Source: Triangularia verruculosa
Lineage: Eukaryota > Ascomycota > Sordariomycetes > Sordariales > Podosporaceae
Assembly: GCA_033296885.1 (NCBI GenBank)
Contig: MU863884.1
Location: 124,001 to 188,000 of the forward strand
Reading direction: 5' to 3'
Length of the DNA: 64,000 bases
The notes under the pieces are model-generated. The model did not search any database. It saw nothing but the letters and a program-made list of their open reading frames with translations, and was not told the origin of the DNA. A program made the position numbers and the translations under genes. Below are positions 55,789 to 64,000 of the stretch, piece by piece. The stretch's first letter is position 1. The number at the start of each line of letters is the position of its first letter.

Positions 55789-58700
55789 TTACAACACCGG
55801 CCGTAAGAAATACTCGAGCACCTCGTATGCCACGCCAAAAGCCTTGTTTCTGTCATCTCCAATCTGACCGACCCCGTCGATTTCCTGTAACAACTGCATA
55901 AACCGCTGTTCATGCCTCCCAACCAACCTCTCCAGCGCCCCTTCCTCATCATCCTCATCTAGGATCCGCTGCAGAATATCACCGTCGACTTGCATTTCCA
56001 AGCCGTTATCAGCCCTCGGCTCGGGGTTACTGTTGTTACTACTCCTCCCATCTTCAGCAACTAGATTCTGGAGAAATCGCAACCACCGCCACGTCTTGAG
56101 GTCGAGCGCGGCAAAGTGGTGGAGCGCACCGTTCAGACTCATCCCCAGCGTCTCTGCGTCGTCAGAGGTGGCGACCAGACGACCATATTTTGGAGCGGAT
56201 TGTGATTGTGATTGTGATTGTTGTTCCCACACCGGCCGTGACCTTGCCCTCTGAAACTTCCTGATGGAAGCAGTGAGCTCAGCTTCAAAAACGACTTCAC
56301 ATTCCCTCTCTGCTAGCTGGTAAGGGGTAAACAACCCGCCTACTCCGCACTCCCGATCCGACACCAGCGTGATCCCGCCCTCCTTGTCGGAGGGGTCAGG
56401 GCCCGCGATCTCAAGCATGTGGATCCCGTTTCTGCGCATCGGGTCTGCGTTGCTCAACGACGGGGTTGGGGAGGTGTGGTCGAGAACAAGGAGCGAGTCC
56501 TTCGTCGTGTAAGCAATCAGCTTCCCGTTGCTCACGCGAAGGGTCGTGGCCGGGGACTCGAGCTCAAACGACTTTAGATGCGTGAGCTTGCGGTCGACTT
56601 CATTCAGCTTCTCCCAGCGAATCGTCTGCCCCACGCAAAAGACCACCCCGTCTTGGTATCCTACTACAGAGTAGACCGGTCTCTCAAACTCCTTCTTCCA
56701 GCGCATCCAGTACCGGATTAGACCGCTGGTTTTGTCTCGCTTGGTGGAGAGGATGAGGAGCCTGCCGGCAGAGGTGGAGACGAGGAGGTAGTGGTACATT
56801 CCCCCCGTGGTGTAGTACTTCCATTCGGAGAGGGATTGGATGCGGTCGCCTGGCTTGCCGAGGCCGTAGACAAAGTCGACTGGGATGTCGTTGCGGTCGA
56901 CGGGGATGCCGATGTTTTGGCCGCTGTTGGGGTTGATGAATGCCAATGTTGCCTTGTTGCCGTAGTTGACTGCTGCGATGAGGCAGTTGAGGGTGTTGGA
57001 GTAGATGAGTTTGTTGGGGGTTCCGCCAAGGGGGATGCTACGGGGGACGCAGCCGGGGACGGAATGGAGTTCGGTGAGAAGGATTGTGTCGTTGGAGAGC
57101 ATCAGGACTTGGGTTATGCCTTCTTCTGACGGGAGGTCGACTGCGGATGCGTACTGGATCGGTGGTGCCATTTCTACCAGGTTGCTCGGGTCGATGGGAT
57201 AGACCCGGGATTTTCTGAGGAGTTTGCTACGGGGGTTGACGCTGAGGTGGACGAGGTTGTTGTCACAGCAGACAAGAACGACTGGATTGGATTTGCCGGT
57301 GACGTGGGTGAGGCTGAGTTTGGCGGCTGTGATGCCAAACTTTTCGCAGCTGACGTCAATGTTGTTGTTGGGGTTGGTTGTCACTCTGATGACCTCTCCA
57401 CTGCGGGTGCCGAGGAAGATGGTGTTGTCGATGGATACAATGCTGCCGATGGCTTCCACAGAGGACGGGTCTTCAATGCTGGTGTGTTCCACCAAAACTG
57501 ATAGCGGTTAGAAATGGGCAATTCGACAACATCATCGTGGGGCAACTTACTTTTGGGAATGGATATTGTCGTCAAACTGTTGGTCGCTTGTTGCAAGGAA
57601 CACCGTACCACTGCTGGTCCTGATGCACTAGATGTGCCCACGAACAAAGTGAAGTCCTGGGTGAGAACCAGGCTGGTCACTTCTCCTTCGACTTCGACTG
57701 TCCTGACATGCCCGAGACCCAGGTGAGGCAGCTCCATCTTAAAGACATCGATCTGAAACTCATTGCTGCTGCTGTTATGAGTTGCTACCACAATGCAATC
57801 ACCCATGATGCAGGCATCTGAAACCGAACCCCCATGAGGCACAGGGAAATCGTCATAGGGAAAGCATCGGTACTTGTCCGGCCCACTAAGAACAATCTTC
57901 CTTGTCGTGACCTGAACGGTGAATTGATCGGTAGAGTGAGAGAAGGCCAGAGTCGAACTCGTCAGCTCATAAAAGGTATCGTTGGCCCCGAGGAGATTAG
58001 CCCCGCTGAAATCTGAGGGCAGTTGTAAAACCGAGGTGGAATCCGGCATGGATATGACTATATGATAGCCATCAGGCGTGGGTGCCAGCCAGGCTTGCTT
58101 GATGCCAGGCTCAAAAGCAAGGTGGAATGCGACATTGGCTTTCATGCCATATCTGTACTCGGTGATAGACCCCTTCTGTCCGCCTTCACATGTCGCAAAC
58201 AATCGATCAGGTCTCAAGAGCGGCCCCTTTTGAGCCGTCCTCTTTCCCTTATCGGCGTCATACCACTCAGACACCTGGTTCGTAGACGCAAAATCCACTG
58301 CAGGGGACCAGTTTGGCAATGCTTCGAGGAACTCGACCGGCACTCGGGGACAGATCTTGTGGACGCCTCCTGGACCTGAATCGCTGCCCAAAATGAGTAC
58401 GTCTGCGTGCCTATCGAAAACGCAAGCAAAGGCAGTCGAGATATTGCAGTTGAAGGAGTCCATGGGTGTGACACGCTCGACGGTGCTGTCCTTGTCAGCC
58501 TCGAAGTAGACCACCACGCCGTCCTCGCGGGCGAGGAAGATGCAGTCTCGTGTCTCAAAGTAGGAAGCTAGCCGGAAAGGCCTTGTCCATGCGGTCCATA
58601 TCGGTGACCCGCGGCCGTGGTGTGTGGATGTTGGTGGAGGAGATGACATCTCGATGGTTTCGAAGTTGGGTGGTCCGTGTAGGCACTCGGTGCAAACGGC

Positions 58701-59681
58701 CATGTGATGAGGTGAGATGACAATGAAAGCCGACTGAACGGTCAGAGGAACAAGCAGTAGAGGCATCTGGTTCTCCATAGGTAGACGATGCCCATGCTTG
58801 TCTTCGGCAAAGACCATTTTCAGGTCGTCTCCTAGCTTCCATTCGTAGATGATCATGCGGGAATGCCGTTTCCTGACCACTATGAGTAATAGGATAATGT
58901 GATTCTTATCACCCGGCCGTGGATACAGAAATGTGATTTTGTGAATAACTCCGTTAACGCTTCTCAACCGAAAAGACCGCACTGGGGCCTGTAAAGGCTC
59001 GCCGTTGGTGTGCTTTTCCTCCAGACGTTCTCGTGATTCCAGCTCATATACGACGAAAAAGTCCTGAGCATAGGCCAGAGCCATGTAGCGCGAGCTAGGG
59101 TCGACTGCAAGATGGAAGCCGGGCTGGGCCAGACCTTGTTTCGGGCTCGGGAATCGTGTCGTGACGAACTCTGGTTTGCCGTTGGAGGCTGACCGGACAA
59201 ACATGAAGAGACTGTCGCCATTTTCCAGAGCCACCATCAGCATCTGAGGTGGGAGCCTGGAAGAAAAGCCAAATTGGCCGTCCTCAAGTTTGATGGGTGG
59301 CTGGAAATCGATAGCATCCTGACCCTCGGACGTGTTGATATCAAAGTCGCCAACGACACAGGCATTCCGTATTCGAGAACCAAAGTTTACCCGTCTGACG
59401 ATATCCTTGAGGCGTCCATCCCTTCGTAGCTCCCGAACTTGAACAAAGTGATCTCCAATAAAAGCGATGTCGTTATGATGTGGCGATCGTATCCTGACTG
59501 GTAAGATGAAGTATATGAAGGGGCTCTCAACGATGGTCCGAGTGAGCAGGCCGCAACGTGGCGCCTTGATGACCTGCTGCTGGGGAGCAGCGTCGACTTG
59601 TTGACTTTTGACGATAGACTGGACACTGATGGTTTCCGTCACCCACTCCCCGTTTCTCAGGACGTTTGTCTGGAAAGCCAT
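55789..59681 (-). CDS. MMS1_N/DDB1-CPSF-A-like beta-propeller protein
   Basis: Minus-strand exons 57551-59681 and 55789-57497 (53-nt intron with CTAAC branch) encode 1279 residues. The N-terminal half resembles the MMS1_N region of the DDB1/CPSF160/Rse1 superfamily: GLLTRTIVESPFIYFILPV, IAFIGDHFVQVREL and GSRIRNACVVGDF, followed by repeated beta-strand patterns. Such proteins are multi-propeller scaffolds in ubiquitin ligases, mRNA 3' processing or splicing. Which branch this belongs to cannot be decided here; an Mms1-like repair adaptor is one option. No clear CPSF_A C-terminal domain was seen by eye. The start at 59681 is the first ATG of the long frame. A QSQSQSQS stretch comes from a short tgattg repeat at about 56200-56220. 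Confidence 0.75.
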
Positions 59682-61063
59682 CGTGTATCAATGCGAGAAA
59701 AGATGTGGTGATGCTGTCGGCGTACAAGGCGGGATTTCTCTTGGGATCACGCTGGACCTTATGAGCCTTGATTGAACCCGGGATGAAAGAGGCTCCCACC
59801 TACAAGATAGCAGTTACCGAATCAGGGGAAGGCGCGGGAGTCCTTCCGTGCATACAACTAGGGTGCCAGAGCCTATCAGAGACTGGGAAAAGGCATGATC
59901 CCATGAAGATGAGCGTTGCTGCATGTGATGTACGTCTCTTCCCGCCCAAATGTCTGCCGTGTTGTCAGCAGGCGCTGCACGCAATGCTTCGGCGGGGTCA
60001 GCTTCGAGAGCGGTCAGTTCTGATATCTTATGGCTCGGGTCTGTGTTGGGTCCAACAGCCGAGTCGAGGTTGGAAAGTTGAGGTCGATGTGCTTGCGTGG
60101 GGCAGCACGGCCAAATCGATCAAAACGTTAGCACACTCTTTCACCGTCACGAAGAATTTTCAATGCTTTTTCACGGCAAAGCGTGACCCCTCCCTCCCGC
60201 TTTGTTCCTAGCGAAGCTATCAGGTCTATACATGGCCATCTCCATGCGAAGTACAGGCGACTATTGTCTTCGGAAATGCATCCCTACAACATGATTCGTC
60301 GTCTTCAGCTCTCGAGTCTCCTCTTTGGTCTCAGTTGTGTCCTTTGACAATGGGCATCGATGTCTCACTCAGCCCGCACCGTGCCGGACAAAAGCAGATG
60401 CCACCATACAACTGACTTATCACTTTTCCCATCAAGGCCTCAGGCCATTTGGGGACACCGACATTCCTTGGCAAAGGTCAACTCTCGCGGCAATGATTGT
60501 CCGAGTACGCCCTACCAGCCTCGTGGCCTCTTACACTATCCCAGAGTTGCCTATTCAGGATTCAGGATACTAGTCATCAAACTCAGATGAGAGGGATACA
60601 AAGTCTAGATACCTGAGAACAGCGGGGAAGACGTTGGTTTTGGGCCTGATCCCTCTTACGTCACCGTGGTCGAATCGCAAGCTTCAGCGCTAAACGGGGC
60701 CTGGCATGGAAAGCACGGGGCACCTGCTGCCCTATTCAGCGAACAACACCCCTGTCTATCGTATCCCTAGCACACGACACCACCCACTCACTCACTCACA
60801 CATACACACACGACACATCCAGTTTGGACAAGACACCTTGCGAGACGCTTGTTCAGGCCTTAATTACTAAGAGCAAGGGTTCGGCCACCTCTCCAGCCCC
60901 ATCCCTCGCCTTACACCATCGCGGGACAACCATCCCTGATTAGGCATTCTCTCCACGTTTTAGGCCACACTCGCCTTGCCCACCATCCTCCCGTCACTTC
61001 AGATCTACTCACAACTAATGCACGTCAAGCCGCCGATGAGCTAAGAGAATCGAGAGCCAAGAT
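59682..61063. other. Divergent promoter region, MMS1_N-type and TBC genes
   Basis: About 1.4 kb without a supported gene. A CA/CTCA-rich low-complexity run lies at about 60780-60815. The last 200 bp are pyrimidine-rich and probably form the leader of the TBC gene. Confidence 0.5.
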
Positions 61064-62390
61064 ATGGATCAGATGCTAGCTGCTGAAGCTGAAACCGCGA
61101 TGGTCGACGTACACGAGAAGGTCGTGAAGATCGAGGACGCTAATGACGAGAAGCCCGCCAATCCCAAGGATGAATCACTCGAAGAAAAGAAAAGAGAGAT
61201 TCTAGAGGCATGCGAGAAACGGGATTTTGCCGCCCTGAGGGCCCTTGCCGCCTCACCGGGAGGATTTCTGACAGACACTATCCGCCAGCAAGCGTGTAAG
61301 TGCCCTATCCGATGCCTTAGTATCACGTTCCTTGGCTCACATGTTTTGTTTCCTAGGGCCGGTACTATTGGGTCTATCACCACTTAGTGATGACACCAAA
61401 GCAGAGGAAGACAACTCCTGGAAGTCCTTGCCTCCACACAAAGACGAAGACCAAGTCCAGCTCGATGTCAACAGAGCCTTTGTTTACTACCCCAACGACC
61501 AAAACGACACCCAACTCTCCCACTCCAAAACCCTTCTTTCCACCCTCATCATCCGCACCCTCCGCCACCACCCTTACCTCTCCTACTTCCAAGGCTACCA
61601 CGACATCTGCCAAGTCTTGCTCCTAACCCTCCCCCCATCCTCCCAGCCTGCGGCACTCGCCCACCTGTCCCTCCTCCGCATAAGGGATTTCATGCTACCG
61701 AACCTCTACCCCGCCATATCCCAGCTCCGTCTCCTCCCTGATATCCTCCGGTCATCAGACCCAGAACTATGGCACCACCTCTCCTCCACCGAGCCCTTCT
61801 TCGCCTTGTCCGGAACACTAACGATGTACGCCCACGACATTACTACTCTAGGTGAAATCACCCGGCTATTCGACATCCTCCTCGCCAGAGACCCGGTGTT
61901 TTCCCTCTACCTCTTCGCGGCCATCGTTCGCTCTCGCAGGGAGGAACTGTTGGATATCCCGGAGGACGAGCCGGAGATGCTGCACTCTGTCCTGTCTAAG
62001 CTGCCCCAGCCGCTGCATTTGGAGGGGTTGATTGCTTCTGCTGTGCAGCTTGAGACTAGATACCCCCCAGAAGGACTGAGGAGCTGGAATAGGGAAATTA
62101 GCAGGTGGAGCGTGTTGAAGACTGGAAGGGGAGAGAGGGTTTATACTCAGGGACTGGACGAGGGCAGGGAAGCGTTTGAGAGGCAGGTGAAGGAACTTGA
62201 ATGGAGGGAGAGAGTGAAAAAGATGAGGGGGGTGGTGTGGCAGAATAGAAAGGCGATAAGGGGGGTTGGGTTCGCGGTGGTGGTGGCGGTGTTGGGGGTG
62301 GTGCTGAGGAGGTATTATCAGCCGGCTGGTCATGGGGGGACGTTGGAGTATGTGTTTGGGTTGGTGGGGAGGTGGTGGTCGACGTATTAA
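61064..62390 (+). CDS. TBC-domain Rab GTPase-activating protein (Gyp8/TBC1D20-like)
   Basis: Exons 61064-61295 and 61357-62390 (61-nt intron) encode 421 residues. The TBC domain shows an arginine-finger motif in QLDVNRAF (Arg near residue 116) and the glutamine-finger motif YFQGYHDI (near 156), the form typical of the TBC1D20/Gyp8/Gyp10 branch. A hydrophobic segment near residues 378-395 (GVGFAVVVAVLGVVL) should anchor the protein by its tail to the ER or Golgi membrane, as in TBC1D20, which acts on Rab1/Ypt1. The coding strand is G-poor in the first half and C-poor in the last 300 bp. Confidence 0.92.
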
Positions 62391-62735
62391 AAATGTTGGG
62401 ATATTTATGACTAGGTTATGACGGGGATAAATAAGCATTCTTCAGGCGTTAAAGGGGGGGAATCAAAAGTTGGTATAGTAGAAGATAACGTGGAGAGGAG
62501 CATCAAAAAAGCACGATAGATATTCTATTTGTGTTGTTGTAGAGTCCAAAAAGTAAATGATATACTTCGAGAGCTTCACACTTGCAAACTGCAGCATTCC
62601 TTGTCCAATTCTCTTCTTCAATTCACAACCCCACCACCACCATCCATACACCAAGCTGTCAATACCCGGACTATAAACAAATTCCAAAAAAACTTGCTAC
62701 CCTTACAAAACATGCCTATAACATTTCATTGTTTC
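62391..62735. other. Shared 3' spacer of the TBC and GCP2 genes
   Basis: 345 bp between two convergent stops. Contains an AATAAG/ATAAATAA stretch near 62427, possibly a polyadenylation signal for the TBC gene. No gene is seen. Confidence 0.5.
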
Positions 62736-64000
62736 TTAAACACCCCTCATCCTAACATCCCCCCCCTCCCCTCCCCCTCCCGTCTGCACCCCCACCCCCT
62801 CCTGCACCACCATCACCCCTCCAAACTCCCCCCTCTTGTCAATCCCCTCACCACCACCACCACCACTCCCCGCATTCGCCGTGCTCAACCTAGCGCACAA
62901 ACTCAAAAGCACCACCGTCTCAGTAGCCGCATAATGATTCAGCGCGTCCAGCAATATCCCCAGGTGCTTCGTAAAGTTCTCCTCCCACTTTCGTATCAAG
63001 TCAAACAAGCTCGCAATCTTCTCCTCCGCGCCGCCGCTGCTGCCCGTCTTTTTTTCTTTTCCCTCAACCGTAGCCGCATTGGGGTCTTGCGAGCGGATAG
63101 AACAAAAATACTTCCACTGCTCCTCGCTCATGTTTGGAGGTTTATGTAAACCAGAAAGATCCGGGTCGGTTTTTTCCAGCTCGCGCGAGAGCCAGTTCGT
63201 GTAGGTTGCAAAGATGGTGCAGGTTTGGGTTAGTTTGCTGTGGATCTATTTTTTTTCCCCCATTGTTAGTATAAGATATGGGAGTGGTAGGGAAGTGGCA
63301 CTTACACGGAGAAGCTTCGAATTGGTCAACATGCACTCCTTCAGACATGTATCCAAAAAGTCAACATGATCCTGCATCAACTCATCCACCGTCCTCGACA
63401 GCCCCGGCCGGATATGCGTCGACTTCAGCGGGTACTGCAAATTAGGACTTGTCGTCGTCGTCGTCGTCGGAGTAGGCACCGTCACCGCTGTTGTGCCATC
63501 CTGCCCACCACCATTATCCACCCCATCTTCCTGCAAACTCCCACCCTCCACCTTCTGCTCCCTCTCCCTCACCCTCGCCATCAAAGCCTGCCAATTCGGC
63601 TCGATAACCTCCGCCGTGCAGAAATACAGCAGCTGCTGCACAAAAACAAGCATCCTCGCCCTCAGCGTCCACACCCTCCTCTTCCAAATCTCCAGCACCC
63701 GAGAAGACGACCGATGGCACCAGACAAACCCGCTCGTGTGAGTCTGCCACGTCGTCGACAGCTGAGACTCGAGATATCGAAGCGACAGTAAATACCGAAA
63801 CAGCGCCTGATACCGCCACACCGTCTTCCTCGAAACCACCAACGACACCGGGAACGGCACCGAATAGTCAATCTGCAAACTCGTAAACCCATTCGCCATC
63901 TTGTCGCTCTCCACCGGCTGGTTACTCGACAGCGGCTGCAGCGCCTCGCCCTGCTCTATCCCCGTGATGTTCACCACCCGATGAAGCGATTTCGTCAGGT
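62736..64000 (-). CDS. gcp2: Gamma-tubulin complex component GCP2/Spc97, C-terminal part
   Basis: The gene runs off the right edge; visible minus-strand exons are 63306-64000 (5' end outside) and 62736-63245, about 401 residues. LQIDYSVPFPVSLVVSRKTV, QALFRYLLSLRYLE, RVWTLRARMLVFVQQLLYF, DELMQDHVDFLDTCLKECML and NSKLLRIHSKL are strong GCP2 signatures from the GRIP2 domain that binds gamma-tubulin. An acidic/Thr-rich loop (TPTTTTTTSP) and a Gly-rich C-terminal region are species-type insertions. The 60-nt intron has a CTAAC branch site. With the GCP5/6-like gene at 48 kb, two gamma-tubulin complex genes lie within 16 kb. Confidence 0.93.

Noticed and set aside
59768..59800. B-box-like sequence (attgaacccggga) near the MMS1_N-type gene
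   Set aside because: No A-box, acceptor stem or anticodon arm could be built around it.

Overview
The window is a gene-rich stretch of a filamentous ascomycete genome, most likely a sordariomycete (Sordariales-like). The evidence is short spliceosomal introns (about 50-70 nt) with GT..AG ends and CTAAC/CTGAC-type branch sites, intron-bearing nuclear tRNA genes, pyrimidine-rich leaders, and a gene set including a CYP61 sterol C-22 desaturase, a division III chitin synthase, a DASH/ASK1 subunit and an Hsp88-type Hsp110. The order is inferred from protein resemblance; no search could be run. All exon joins were worked out by hand from splice signals and reading frame.

Layout. 1-10.5 kb: a multi-KH RNA-binding protein gene (1064-4306), then about 6 kb without a protein gene, holding a tRNA-Glu(UUC) gene and a degenerate tRNA-like element. 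10.5-17.5 kb: a kinase-like (probably pseudokinase) gene and the stearoyl-CoA delta-9 desaturase. 17.5-31.1 kb: tRNA-Asp and a second tRNA-Glu, then on the minus strand an Hsp110/Hsp88 chaperone, a chitin synthase and Vps52. 32-38.3 kb, plus strand: eIF5A, the Pol I core factor Rrn7, the ubiquitin-eL40 fusion and a Yip1-family Golgi protein. 38.5-41.6 kb, minus strand: a mitochondrial-type rhodanese and Erg5/CYP61. 41.6-44.8 kb: a long spacer with microsatellites leading to an 89-residue unknown protein. 45.2-64 kb: Ask1, Eaf7, a GCP5/6-like gamma-tubulin complex component, eIF5B, a 1279-residue MMS1_N/DDB1-like beta-propeller protein, a TBC Rab-GAP and the 3' part of GCP2/Spc97, which runs off the right edge.

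Function. This is a housekeeping region, not a metabolic or defence cluster. Themes recur: translation and ribosome supply (eIF5A, eIF5B, ubiquitin-eL40, Rrn7, three tRNAs), membrane lipids (delta-9 desaturase, Erg5), Golgi and endosome traffic (Vps52, Yip1 family, TBC protein), and the microtubule/spindle apparatus (Ask1, GCP5/6-like, GCP2). I see no operon-like co-regulation and no complete transposon. I found no candidate for a wholly new biological system.

The most unusual signals lie in DNA and transcript structure: sharp strand-specific G/C skew switches inside genes, several introns that are in frame and free of stops (one would insert a basic NLS-like stretch into Hsp88), a start codon split by an intron in the ubiquitin fusion gene, repeated use of tiny first coding exons, and an inverted pair of intron-containing tRNA-Glu genes with similar flanks.
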